From: Dallia pectoralis
Lineage: Eukaryota > Chordata > Actinopteri > Esociformes > Umbridae
NCBI GenBank assembly: GCA_029465975.1
Contig: CM055728.1
Span: 21,164,133 to 21,228,132, forward strand
DNA: 64,000 bases
Direction of reading: 5' to 3'
The position numbers and the translations under genes are program-made. Position 1 is the stretch's first letter, and every line of letters begins with the position of its first letter. The notes under the pieces are model-generated. The model was not told where the DNA came from and did no database searches. It saw only the letters and a program-made list of their open reading frames with translations. Shown here piece by piece: positions 45,591-57,990 of this stretch.

Positions 45591-48500
45591 CCTGAAAGAG
45601 ACTAGGGAGGTAAAGCCATTTATTTTGCGTAAATAGATCCCCTAGTTCCTAAACTGACTTTAAAAAACCTGTTCTCTTTCTACTTGCGTATCCTAACTTC
45701 AGGGTGTGTACTTTTTTTTAGAGGTAGGAATTATTCAGCCAATCTAGCAGAGTGAAATGCATGTATTGTTGTTTTTTCCGGTACACCAAAAGGAAAAACT
45801 GCTTATGCCCATGCGAATCCTGTTCACTATTTGCCGTGGCTTCACTTTTGATTATGTTCTGTTGTCACTGTTACTATCAAGTTGCGGCATATTTATCCAC
45901 TAGAGGGAGGTCTTCATCAATATTTCATTTACAGCAAAAACAATAATTTACTTATATCAATATCTGGAAAGTCGGTTATATCACCACCCTGTCGGTGCAA
46001 TTTGGTTTGATTCGATTTCATCAGGCTTCGTTCTGTGAGATGGCAACATTCTACTTCGGCAAAGCAGTGACATTTTTTGCTTTTCATATTCATTTGAATG
46101 TACTCGCTGAATGTAGAGCTTTGAAGTTCTGAAGCATATTTGTTTTTCCTGCTCCAAGAACTTACACATTTCACATAGAAAATGACAAAGTTTGATTAAT
46201 TGTGTTTTCTCTTTAGAACTTCGTGAACATTGTGTTAATGAATTTCTTTCCCTAAAACACATGAATTGTGTTTCTAGTTAGAGGAATATTCTGATATCAC
46301 AACTACAGTGTCATCTTGCTTGAACATTAAAATATTTAATTTATCTTTAAAATGACCCCTCAATATTAATTTGTCCCTGAAGAGACTTTATAAAGAATGT
46401 GTGAAGTTACTTGCACTAACAGGCCAATCTTTATGCGTTGTGTAGTTTGGCCTCTAACCCAAACCTGACATAATTTAGTTTCGCTCTTTATAACTGCCAG
46501 TTGTCTTCAAGCTTTAGGAGTTTCAGACGGCTATATGCGGGTCCTCATGGTTGTGTTATCTTTCCATCTGTTTTCTACGATTGCTTTTTCAAATATTCAC
46601 TTTAGATTGGCCGTGAACAGCATTTGCCCCAGGGATGTCTGGGCCCCCTCTGTCATGGTTAATTGGGCTCCGTTACAGTTGGTCCTTAAGGCTTCTGGTA
46701 ATTTATTGGTCTTTAATCGATAATAAAGCCTGTGCTCCTGAAATATTATTGCTCAGTGTAAAAGTAAAAACAAAAACTGTTGATCTCTTTGCGTGCTTAC
46801 CAAATCAGCCCTATTCCCTGATTAGTGCTCTAATTCAACTGTCAAATGAATGCAGATAGCAGGGGTCAAAATTGGAACACATCCTTTTTCTTCAATTATT
46901 TGTTTACAGTTGAATGTTCTTTATGTATTGAGTGATAGGTTTGCTTATTTTTTGGGGGGGTCAATTGATATATATATTATTATTATTTTTCTGTGAAGCT
47001 TTCAGGGGTGTTGAATGGATGATTTGGCGCCAGAGATTTACAGCAGCACATTTATGAGACACATTGAAGAGTCAGAGCAAAGATATTAAAGCCTTTTTCC
47101 TGTATGTTTGAATGAATGTTTGTATGATTAAATTATCACTGAAAACCAAATGCTGGATACTACACCATTGTCTTCTTTATACACTTTTTGATTTCTAGAC
47201 CTCCAGACTAGCTCAGAGAATATTGTATTTTTTTAACTTATACTAATTTCTGACCAAGATAACTGTTGAAGCACCGGTTTCAAGTCTGAAGGCTGAGGAG
47301 GAAACATTTAATTCTGCGGTAAATTTATGTTTTGTTGGGATTTTTATCTGGATTTCAATCAGTTCTTAGGGTCAGATTCCACCCTCCTGACATAGGTGAC
47401 CTGTTATATGCTTAAAGGTCTGTCATAACTTACGGTAGGTCCAAAGTTATTTCCAACATACCTCTGTAGATCTGACCCATTTTTATGCTCTGTCATCATA
47501 GCCCCTATGTCTTGCCTTTCAACCACTATCTACTAAAACCCCTCAGCTGAAGAATAAATTTTTTGTGGCTCAAGATCACTAGAAATAGTCTAATATGCAT
47601 ACATGTTTTAATATAATATACAATATACACAAAATATAAATCTATATAATAGCTATTCGGAATAACATTTTAAAACAGTACTATCAACTACTTAATTATT
47701 CAATACTGACATTTAATACAGTTTTCTATATCAGCTTCTGTACCACTAACTGAATTTAGCTGTGGGTTAAAGTACCCTCTTATTAAGCATCTAAACAGTA
47801 AGCCTGTGGTCTAATGTTTTTCCCCATGTTTCTGAATAGGCACCGTACCCCGAGGTGTCCCAGCACTCTGATGAAGTCCACTTGTGTATTGGATGGTCTC
47901 GAGATCTAGTCCACGGCATTTTATGCAAATGTCCTACTGCAGCTTTGGTTGGGGTCAAAAATTCAGCTATTTTTTGTCTGTCGCTGCATTACTGCCCATA
48001 AAGTCTAAACCATGCCTAAAATAGCATATGCAAAACTGCCCAAACAATATCATTATTATTTGCAACAATTCAGTGGCAATGTGTCTACGAACTCCAATTG
48101 ACCTAAAGGAATGGGAAGACTACAGAGGACACTTGTCGTTTTACATGCAATGATCAACTCAAATTTACCATTTCTATTATAAACTGGTTACAGACATAAA
48201 TTGAATAGTAAAAAAAAGGTTTAGCAATTGGCTCATTGTTACATTTCTCAAGCAGCAAAAACCATAGAAATTCGTCAACAAATTTTCTTCAACTATGTCA
48301 ATAAAGGCTGCAACCGAAAGGTCATTAACGACTAATGTCACCGTTTTTGTTCAGGTGCCCACTCCACTATAACTGATTGTTTTCCCTTCCAACAAATGTA
48401 ACAGAGGCTTATTCATAAAGTAATCCCAACCATTAGGTTGCTTTGTGAAGGATCTCAGGTAGCCATGATCTACGTAGGGTGTTGGCATGGAACAATCAAA

Positions 48501-48720
48501 TTCTGAAAGGGCTGCAATTATAATAAATAGCCGACAAATATACAGTTGGACCAGGATATAAACGTCAGTATTAAAAGGGTATTACTAAATATGCCAGGGC
48601 AGAATGTACGTTGGTCCTACTTGGCCAATGACTAAAGGTTTGCTCAAGCAGAATGGTTAAAGTTTTGAATTTGCATACTTTCTGAAGTTGTAAGTTTACT
48701 ATTATAAAAAAAAATCACAT
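45591..48720. other. Gene-free interval downstream of ILRUN
   Basis: AT-rich. Its left part may be a longer ILRUN 3' UTR. I saw no exon, RNA gene or clear transposon. Confidence 0.5.
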
Positions 48721-48723
48721 GTA

Positions 48724-49963
48724 CACTACCGTTCCAAAGTTTGCAATCATCTAGAAATGTCGTTGGTTATCCAGGAAAACATACTTGAATTAGTTTGAAT
48801 GGAAAATATAGCAAAATGAATAGAAAAGATAAGTCTTCGACAAGGTTAGAAATAACAATTGTGTGCTTCAAGCTTTGCTTTTGTCAAATAATTCTCTACT
48901 TGTTGTGGTAAATTTGTTGAGATAATCTGATCTGAGATTTCACCACATGCTTCCTAAAGAACCTCCCACCAAATGGTTTGGCTTGATGGGCTCCTTGCGT
49001 ACCGTAAGGTCAAGCTGCTCCTATCACAGCTCAATGAGTGTTGATATGCTGTGATTGTGACATTCCATTATAAACAGAAAGCCAGCTGGAAATAGTTCTT
49101 GCATATTTTAGAGCTGTGCTTTGGGTAATTTTGACTCCAATCAAGCAGCGTTCACAGGGTAAAGCATGGCTTTGCGAAATGGAGTGATAACCTTATTTTT
49201 ACCCTGTACAAATCTCCTATTTTACCACTACCCAAGTACCCCCAGACAATGACATTGCCTCCAAAATGTTTGATAAGATGGCATCAAGCACTCTTCCAGC
49301 TACAGTTCATTTAATCTTTGTCTTACAAAGGATCCAAAAATCTCAAACTTAGATTTGTCTGTCCATGAAACTTTTTTTCCGAATAGTCTGTTCAGTGTCT
49401 GTGCATGTCCAATGTCTTTTCCCCATCTTAATCATTTTTTTTCTCATTGGCCAGTCAGAGATATGGCTTTTTTTGCTAATCTTTCTAGAAGGTACCTCAT
49501 CACTGGTGACCTTGGGACTGGTGTTTTGCACATAGTGTTTTGTAATGCTGCCAGTTGAGGACCTGTGAGATGTTTGTTAAACGACATACTCTTGTTTATA
49601 TTTCAGTTGTGCAGAGTTGTGCACAAGGGCCTCCCACTCCTTTTTCTATTCTGGTTGGTGGCCACTTTGCACTTTTCACAGTAATACACATCATTGTATG
49701 AGATTTTCAGTTTCTTTGCAATTTCTCGCATGGAATAGCCTTCATTTCCCAGAACAAGAATAGAATGACAAGTTTCAGAAGAAAGTCTTTGTTTCTGGCA
49801 ATTTTGCCTCTGTAGATATTCCATAAAATATTGTCATTTGCAACATAAGCAAAGTCTACTCTGTATTTCTGACCAATTTTATGTTATTTTAATGGACAAA
49901 ACATTTGCTTTTCTTAAAAAACAAGGACATTTCTAAGCGACAACAACCTTTTTAATGGTAGTG
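48724..49963 (-). mobile_element. Near full-length Tc1-like transposon, 1240 bp
   Basis: Starts CACTACCGTTCCAAAGTTTG and ends, reverse-complemented, CACTACCATTAAAAAGGTTG, with TAGAAATGTC shared further in, so terminal repeats of about 40 bp. TA lies on both sides (48722-48723, 49964-49965), the Tc1/mariner target site. On the minus strand the transposase N-terminus is readable at 49824-49603: SSETCHSILVLGNEGYSMRE, IAKKLKISYNDV (paired-like helix-turn-helix) and RKRSGRP (linker). Downstream the frame is broken, so this copy is inactive. Confidence 0.92.
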
Positions 49964-49967
49964 TACA

Positions 49968-51190
49968 GAATTGTGCAGAATCTTTTAGTATTTTTTTATT
50001 TGATTTCATATATTTTATTTGATGATGTCTTTTCTGTTCTCTGTCATAATTTATGTTTTGCTTAAGTGAGGGTGCCTGTTCAGCTAGTAGAGATCAGAAT
50101 AAATTGAAACTGAAATCATAAATGGACAGTTTTTTGTTGTTTTAGTAGGTGTTGGTTTACAAGCACCATGCCTGCAGGGGTTACTGGCCAAAACAGCAAG
50201 GTCACTTTAGGGGGAAGGTTCTTCTTGGCTTCACAGAGTGAAGATTTTTATCCTCATAGCCTTCAGCCTTTTTTAGCATTGTGGAACATTATGTGTATCT
50301 TGGAGCTCATCCATAAAAGAAAGCCCCATTCAAGATAATAATCATTAAATAAAAGTAATACAGAAGTGAACTTGATGCATTTTTATGTAAGTACTAGCAC
50401 GGTAAAGCTCATTCAATATACAAATCAACAAATTCGATGACAGGTTTATTTTGGTAATGTTTTTAAATTGTTTGCTGTCATTTCGGGGGGATAATATCGA
50501 TGGCATTAACAATTCAGATGTTAGAGGTGCTTGTTAACTTACTCTTTCAATTTGATTCACCGGACTGCATTGGAACTTGGTTGCTCTTTGGAATATATTT
50601 TACAGAACTGCACAAACTTTGCTCTTCAGTTTGAGCAAACATTTGCCCTCATGATTTGACCATGTTGATGTTACACAAGCTGTCTGGGCGTTTAAATGAC
50701 ACATCAACTTGACTGAGCCAAATCCCTCAGTATCTTCTCATCTTTTCAGTCCATCTCACACCCATAACTAAATGCATTTGCATGCTGTACGTCTCCTTGG
50801 AAGTGGGCATTGCTAAATGTCATTTTATCCTGGAACTAATATGAAATGTGGAGGGGGTCCAAAACTGTTAAGAGTGTTTCAGAAGTTTGCAATACATTTG
50901 TCAAGTCACCATATCAGACAATATCAAAGCATAGCTCCTTATATTATATTATATATTATATTATTATATCCTATATTAAATGTTCCAAATTATGAATCAA
51001 GGAAGTACATCAAGGAAGTGGGATATAGGGAATTCCCCAGTTTGTACCTTGCTGGGGGGTTTCTTCTGCCAGCAAGTTGCTTCTGCTTTAATGATCAGTT
51101 TGGTATTTTTTGCCAAAAAAGATAAGATCTTTGAGCAACATTGTTTGGCACGTTATTAATGTTAACATTATTTATACATTGGACAGCTTT
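49968..51190. other. Intergenic, nothing recognised
   Basis: AT-rich sequence with a short TATTA-type simple repeat near 50940-50970. No exon or RNA gene was seen. Confidence 0.5.
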
Positions 51191-51194
51191 TTAT

Positions 51195-51245
51195 GTTAGC
51201 CAGTTTGCAGATGCTTTTATCCAAAACAACTTACAGTAAATAAAT
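51195..51245 (+). mobile_element. Short conserved SINE/LINE tail fragment
   Basis: GCAGATGCTTTTATCCAAAA followed by CAACTTACAG is a motif widespread at the 3' end of fish retroposons. Confidence 0.5.
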
Positions 51246-51295
51246 CCATTTTAAGAATGCTAGGTGAGTGATTTGCCCCAGAGTTTCCCAGGAGA

Positions 51296-51635
51296 ATCAT
51301 CATACATGACATTACATACATTATCATCATACATGACATTACATACATTATCATCATACATGACATTACATACATTATCATCATACATGACATTACATAC
51401 ATTATCATCATACATGACATTACATACATTATCATCATACATGACATTACATACATTATCATCATACATGACATTACATACATTATCATCATACATGACA
51501 TTACATACATTATCATCATACATGACATTACATACATTATCATCATACATGACATTACATACATTATCATCATACATGACATTACATACATTATCATCAT
51601 ACATGACATTACATACATTATCATCATACATGACC
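51296..51635. repeat. 27-bp minisatellite open in several frames on both strands
   Basis: About twelve and a half perfect copies of CATCATACATGACATTACAT plus ACATTAT. Being a multiple of three without stops in several frames, it produces three 128-146 residue artificial ORFs (for example YDDNVCNVM repeated), which are not genes. Confidence 0.97.
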
Positions 51636-51744
51636 ATCCACGTGATGTAAATGACAACCATCTTCTTCCACTCCCTTAAGGTCCAATTCCAATGCTTACA
51701 TGCACATTGTTGCTGTTATGGTGGGCGGGGTCATCAGGGGTCAT

Positions 51745-51960
51745 CAGAAAGCAAGCAAGAAAGTTTATTCAAATAGCACAATTCATACATAGAAGCAATG
51801 CAATGTGCTTTACAGAAGAAAATAATTTTATATTCTATGCATCAGAATAAAAACAAGTAAAAACATCAAATGGGCAATTCAATGAGGAAAAGAAAATTAA
51901 AATTTAAATGACATGCATTTTATAACAACCTTGCATATGCAACTTAGGGCTCCCCTGAGG
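51745..51960 (-). mobile_element. LINE 3' UTR relic, same family as 26195-26515
   Basis: The reverse complement contains GCATTGCTTCTATGTATGAA TTGTGCTATTTGAATAAACT, matching the 3' UTR seen at about 26465-26505. No coding part is recognisable. Confidence 0.55.
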
Positions 51961-52017
51961 GAGTACGCTGGGCAGAGCCATCTACAAAAAACCTGTTGAA
52001 CCGTTCCGGGTCTCTGA

Positions 52018-52230
52018 TCAGTAGCTCTCTAGAACCTTTTCAGGTCTATAGAACCTGGCCAGGAAGTTCTCAACACCTCCTGGACTTACCCTCAGTAGGT
52101 CTCTAGAACCTTTTCAGGTCTCTAGAACCTGGCCAGGAAGTTCTCAACACCTCCCGGACTTACGGAGCTCTCAGGGAAGTTTTCCAAACTTCCAGGGCTT
52201 TGAGAATCTTTTTCCAGGTCTCTAGAACCT
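52018..52230. repeat. Tandem duplication of a CTAGAACC-rich segment
   Basis: TCTCTAGAACCTTTTCAGGT followed by CTGGCCAGGAAGTTCTCAAC occurs at about 52025-52088 and again at 52098-52162, with a third partial copy near 52215-52232. The spacing is about 73 bp. Confidence 0.8.
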
Positions 52231-52299
52231 GTGCCAAAAATCCCCGGAATTTGAGTCCCACTACCAAAGAAATTCAGTCTCACCTTTTTGTTTTAGTAC

Positions 52300-52745
52300 A
52301 GAGACAGGGGTCATCAGGGGCACTCTCCCCTGGCATGCGCTACACATGAGAGTGCAATGCACTGTGTGTTGTGAGATATTCCTCCTGTAAACGTTGTTTA
52401 CATTTTCAAGTGCCATGATAGACCTGTGTCGATTAGGATAACGCATCGATGGGGGGCCAGCACCCTCTGGCTGGTTTGTGGTTCGTCCATCCTTGGACCT
52501 CTGTGGGTAGGTACCACTGCTAATCAAGAGCATCTCACAAGCCTGGTCATTTCAGATATGTCAGAGTTGCTCAGGTCTTTCATACTGTCCATTTCTCCTG
52601 CATCCAACACGATGACTATGAGAACTGACTGTTTGCTTACCATCTATTCTACCCAGACCTAGACACGTGCTCTTGTTAGGAGATGATAGACCTTATTCTC
52701 TTCACTTGTGAGTGGTCATAGGTTTTTGACTTATGAGTGTTGTTT
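52300..52745 (-). mobile_element. Tc1-like transposon relic
   Basis: Antisense of the N-terminal half of the same Tc1 family as 8770-9817 and 44211-44735. It contains GTGCAATGCACTGTGTGTTG, CTGGTTTGTGGTTCGTCC and, at the right end, TTCACTTGTGAGTGGTCATA. The transposase frame is broken and the C-terminal half is missing. Confidence 0.75.
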
Positions 52746-52749
52746 TAGA

Positions 52750-53870
52750 GGGATGTCCATGTAAGCTGTGGTAACCTCATTTGATTAGTGGCTTAAGCTT
52801 ATTCAGGTTGTAAATAATATTTATAAAATTAATATATTTAAGGTTACTAAATATCATGTGAGTAAATGCTCATTCACAAAAACAAAAAAAAATCTCTTTG
52901 TGATACAGCATTTTTTAGCTCTATGAATTAACACCACTACCAGCATATAATGCTGAGGGGCATTCATTTGCAAAAGAATACTAAACAAATAGAACTAAAA
53001 TCGGGATTTCATCTTATATGTGTCTAGGTGTGCTTTGTCGTTATTTAAATCAGATGGAAGTAATCAGACAAATAGTGTATACTGTCTGAGATTCAACAAT
53101 CCAGATTCAAATCATCCATTATAAACATGTCTAACATTAATGAGAACAACAAGCTGGTTAGTTTCTCAGTCACTAAAAAAAAATACAATAAACCTCTGTT
53201 AGAATCTAGTTATTTTCCTGTTTAACGTCTAATGCCAAATCTCAAAATAGTTTGGTTATGGAAGTGCTTTTCAAAATAGAAAAAGAACGACGTTTTTTAT
53301 CAAGTCAGCTTATCAAGATTGCTATCAGTGCCAATGGTGTCTCCCTGACTCAGATTTATGTCAAGATAAAGGTGTCAGGATTTGTCTTAGTCTCCTGGTT
53401 ATTTGTATAATTTTGCATAATATACCCCATCAAATGTAAATGTCAAATTGAAAACCAAGGCTTAATAATTCATTGTTGATTACAGATAAATTATTACAAA
53501 AATGTACAACACCTTGAACTTGTGTGTACAATGGTGGTATAATAGAATATAATTCAGTATCAAATACTGTGGATTATAATGGATATGGTGACTAAAACTG
53601 GCAAGAAAATGGTTAATTGATGGTTAATTGGTCCAAAATCAATCTTTTTGCAATAGCCATCCACCTCTATGGTTTGAATTGAGGAGGGCATTCAAAGGAT
53701 ATAGAAACATCCGGTATGGAGGGATTGTCAAAGTCTGATTTAATGTGTTTACCAATCTCATAAAACATTCTAGTAAAAGCACAGTTCCATCATCCTTAAA
53801 AGGTATTAAAAAAGTGCTAATAATTCAGTTAACAGTTTTGAAAAACAGCTATTGCTAGGTAAAAATATAT
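52750..53870. other. Intergenic, nothing recognised
   Basis: AT-rich. No gene, RNA or clear repeat was seen. Confidence 0.5.
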
Positions 53871-53881
53871 TTATCTGAAAT

Positions 53882-55030
53882 CTCATCTCTCATCTCATCT
53901 TCAACCGCTTATCCGGGGTCGGGTCGCGGGGGTAGCAGCTCTAGCAGGGGACCCCAAACTTCCCTTTCCCGGGCAACATTAGCCAGCTCTGACTGGGGAA
54001 TCCCGAGGCGTTCCCAGGCCAGTGTGGAGATATAATCTCTCCACCTAGTCCTGGGTCTTCCCCGAGGTCTCCTCCCAGCTGGACGTGCCTGGAACACCTC
54101 TCTAGGGAGGCGCCCAGGTGGCATTCGTACAAGATGCCCGAACCACCTCAACTGGCTCCTTTCTATGCAAAGGAGCAGCGGCTCTACTCCGAGTTCCTCT
54201 CGGATGACTGAGCTTCTCACCCTATCCCTAAGGGAGAGGCCAGCCACCTTTCTGAGAAAACCCATTTCGGCCGCTTGTACCCGCGATCTAGTTCTTTCGG
54301 TCATGACCCAGCTTTCATGACCATAGGTGAGGGTAGGAACAAAGATTGACCGGTAGATCGAGAGCTTTGCCTTTCGGCTCAGCTCTCTTTTCGTCACAAC
54401 GGTGCGGTGAAGCGAATGCAACACCGCCCCCGCTGCTCCGATCCTCCGACCAATCTCCCGCTCCATTGTTCCCTCACTCGCGAACAAGACCCCGAGGTAC
54501 TTGAACTCCTTCACTTGGAGTAAGGACTCATTCCCTACCCGGAGTAGGCACTCCACCGGTTTCCTGCTGAGAGTCATGGCCTCAGATTTAGAGGTGCTAA
54601 CCCTCATCCCAGCCGCTTCACACTCGGCTGCGAACCGATCCAGTGAGTGCTGAAGGTCACCGACCGATGAGGCCATCAGGACCACATCATCCGCAAAAAG
54701 CAGTGATGTGACCATCAGCCCACCGAACGGGAACCCCTCCCCCCCATGACTACGCCTTGATATCCTGTCCATGAATATTACAAACAGGATTGGTGACAAA
54801 GCGCAGCCCTGGCGGAGGCCAACCCCCACCTGGAACGAATCCGACTTACTGCCGAGGACACGGACACAGCTCATGCTTTGATCGTACAGAGATTGGATGG
54901 CCCTGAGAAGAGACCCCCTCACCCCATACTCCCGCAGCACCTCCCACAAAAGATCCCGGGGTACCCGGTCATACGCCTTCTCCAGATCCACAAAACACAT
55001 GTAGACTGGATGGGCATACTCCCAGGCCCC
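53882..55030 (-). mobile_element. 5'-truncated LINE with open reverse transcriptase and target duplication
   Basis: Minus-strand open frame (stop at 53909) encoding about 370 residues of a non-LTR reverse transcriptase: VDLEKAYDRVPRDLLWEVLR, LRQGCALSPILF, the catalytic LLFADDVVLMAS box, KEFKYLGVLF, then TYGHESWVMTERTRSRVQAA and a C-terminus ending LLELLPPRPDPG. The frame has no stop within the element. The 3' end is a GATGAGA-type simple tail. Exact 8-bp direct repeats TCTGAAAT flank it (53874-53881 and 55031-55038), so it is a real, fairly young, 5'-truncated insertion. The endonuclease and the first RT blocks are absent. The clade is not certain to me. Confidence 0.93.
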
Positions 55031-55038
55031 TCTGAAAT

Positions 55039-55930
55039 AATGTAAAATAAAATATGTGTATTTCATGTCTTGCTCATATAAGTGCCAACCATTTTGGACC
55101 TGGCATTTTGTTAAACAGATCAAGTTACTTTGTCTGTTTAAAGATATGCAAATCATATTTGTACATTTGTTTCCCAGGAATAATGCTACTATGGCACAAC
55201 TCAAATTGTCTCACCTTTCCTATCAATCAAGGAAAAGGAAAACATAAGACTAGCAGACATGTTTTTTTTACCTGTCATTGTTATCTTAGGAAAAACAATC
55301 TTTAAAAAAACATCAGTGTTTCTTTCCGGGTACGATCAAATTAAACACATTAAATACCATAGAATTTGATATTAAGTCTTCTGACACTTTCACATTTCAC
55401 ATGGAATGCACATGGAATCCCAACCTGGGATAAAGGACCAACTGCCATTTAACAACCAATTCTGGTCCCATTTCTATTTATTGCCAAGCCCTGGACTTAA
55501 ACCAGGAATGTTTCTGATCTGCCTTCCTAACTACAGGTACAGGTACAGGTCCCAGGCCCAGTCAATCATCAGAGGACTTGCGTGTGTGTGTATTTTCATG
55601 GGTGTGTCTAAGTTGTAATTTGTAAGCAGCCTTAACTGTGCAAATAGTCCATACACAGACATACTTTATAACTATGACTGTGATACAGATCATTTTCAGG
55701 TGTGGTTGTTTCACAGATCATGTTTCTTCTCCATCATTGAAGGTTGGGGGAAACTACATCCAGGAAATAGACTATAAAATATTTACGTGGTGCCAATGTT
55801 CCTTTTGTCTATGTGTCTTGAGTGTTTGCAAATCTGATGTAACATTCCAAATCATTCTTACTGTAGTCATTTGCACAGGTAAGCATATACATTTTAAAGA
55901 CTATGAACTCTAAATTAATGAAAGAATGTA
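55039..55930. other. Intergenic, nothing recognised
   Basis: AT-rich, with a short ACAGGT triplication near 55536-55553. No gene was seen. Confidence 0.5.
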
Positions 55931-55931
55931 C

Positions 55932-57183
55932 ACTACAGTACCTCACAAAAGTGAGTACACCCCTTACATGTAAGTATTTGATTATATCTTTTCATGTGAC
56001 AACTGTCCCGAGTGAGTGTGAGTTTTTGTTCTACACAGGTATTCTTAGTGGGGGGAACCTTCCTGTGTCTGGTGATTGTTTTGTAGTTAGCACGTCTGGG
56101 GCTTGTTAGCTAATCACCAGGGCTATTTAGCACTGTAATGTCACTGTCGCTTAGCATTGTTTGTTTATTTGAAGTCATGTCTGAAAAAGGTTAGTAGCAT
56201 GCATATCGCTGTTATGTGTTTTATTTATAAGTCGCTTGTTATGTGCACCTTTTATTTCAATTTGAGTGTTAATTTTTTTGTTGTTTGCAGAACGTTATAC
56301 CTGGCTCTGCATGTGGCTTTCCTGCACTACACCATGTACAAGACAACTACCCTGAAGAAATGAGACATGATTGGCCAGTCCATCACCTTTGCCCTCAGCT
56401 TCTTTAGCAAGGCAGTGGTCGTCTTGGAGGTGTGTTTGGGGTCGTTATCATGTTTGAATACTGCCCTGCTGCCCAGTCTCCGAAAGGGAGGGGATCCTCC
56501 TCTGCTTCAGTATGTCACAGTACATGTTGGAATTCATGGTTCCCTCAATGAACTGTAGCTCCCCAGTGCCGGCAGCACTCATGCAGCCCCAGACCATGAC
56601 ACTCCCACCACCATGCTTGTCTTTGTACTCCTCGCCTGGTTGCCGCCATGCTTGACACCATCTGAAACAAATACATTTACCTTGGTCTCATCAGATCCCA
56701 GGACATGGTTCCAGTTATCCTTGTCTTCAGCAAACTGTTTGCAAGGCTTTCTTCTGAGACGACAGCCATGCAGACCAATTTAATGCCACAATTCTTTTTT
56801 TCAGATCCTCAGAGGGTTCTTTGCCATGAGGTGCCATGTTGAACTTCCAGTGACCAGTATGAGTGTGAGAGCAATAACACCAGATTGAACACCTGCTCCC
56901 CATTCACCCCTGAGAACTTGTAACATTAACAAGTCACATGACACCGGGGAGGGAAAATGGCTAATTGGGCACAAAAATGTCTTATTGGGTGAACTCACTT
57001 TTGTTGCCAGCGGTTCAGACATTATTGGCTGTGTGTTGAGTTATTTTGAGGGGACTGCAAATGTACACTGTTATATAAGCTGTACATCCACTACTTTACA
57101 TGTTAGCAAAGTGTCATTTCTTCAGTGTTGTCACATGAAAAGTGTTAATCAAATATTACTCACATTTGTGAGATACTGTACAT
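55932..57183 (-). mobile_element. Tc1-like transposon, internally replaced
   Basis: The outer ends are inverted: CAGTACCTCACAAAAGTGAG (left) and the reverse complement of CTCACATTTGTGAGATACTG (right). The right two thirds (56373-56830) are antisense Tc1 transposase, containing for example CATGACACTCCCACCACCAT and GGTCTCATCAGATCCCAGGA. The start of the transposase (GAACTTCCAGTGACCAGTAT region) is near 56840. The left part, which should hold the transposase C-terminus, is replaced by about 360 bp of unrelated sequence (about 56010-56372). Frames are broken. Confidence 0.88.
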
Positions 57184-57869
57184 ATTTGACCTATACTCTG
57201 AAGAAAGGCCCCAGAGACTGTCCCTGTAGGAGGAATATTAAACCCCTTTAGTTCAAGATGGAACCATTTGTTTCTAGGCTGAACATCTTCATTTCAAGGT
57301 AAAACATTTGGTTCCAGGGCCAGGGGACCCTTGGAGTCTCCAAGTGAACATGAAAACCAAAGGGTTCTATCTGAAACAACAAATTGGATTCCTATGTGGA
57401 CAACTGAATTACTCGTTTAGAACCCTTTTTTGTAAGTCTTGTTTTTTCTCTCACAATCACTTAAAATAAAATACAAAAAGTATAAATCTTTTTTTGCATA
57501 ATTGCCCATTTGGTAGGCAAATGCTTTGTTACTTGGCCAGCTTTATTATGTAAATGCTTCAAATCTGCCCTGTCAAAACTCTTACCTTTGAACTAATGCC
57601 TGAATTTGTTTTCATTTACTTTTTATTGCTTCCAGTTCTGACTCGTCTGGTATTTACGTAGTTGAGTAATATGCATTAAGTTGCCAGGTGCATCTTCATC
57701 GTAAAATGTATGGAGCTCTAGATAATGAGTCATGAAAATATACACTTAATTCTTGCGACACAATTGTACGCAATTAGTCATAACAAAACTTGTTTATTTG
57801 TATTCCTTATTTAATACTATTCAATTGAAAATCGTCAGTTTTCAACTACAATATTCATTTAAAACCTTA

Positions 57870-57990
57870 AGAATGTCTGCACTGTATTTCTGATCAATTT
57901 GATGTTATTTTTATTTACAAAAATGTTTTATTTAAAAAGCGAGGACATTGCTAAGTGACCCCAATCTATTGAATGGTAGTGGTGGATACA
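57870..57990. mobile_element. Solo Tc1 end fragment
   Basis: CTGTATTTCTGATCAATTTG ATGTTATTTT, then GAGGACATTGCTAAGTGACC and GAATGGTAGTGG match the right end of the element at 48724-49963. Only the end is present. Confidence 0.75.

Noticed and set aside
51217..51661. Three ORFs of 128-146 residues on both strands made of short peptide repeats
   Set aside because: They are translations of the 27-bp minisatellite, which lacks stops in several frames; no non-repeat coding sequence or splice context.
54534..55204. Treating the 431-residue reverse transcriptase ORF as a host gene including its first 55 residues
   Set aside because: The residues upstream of 55030 lie outside the target duplication and are flanking DNA that happens to be open; the rest is a LINE fragment.
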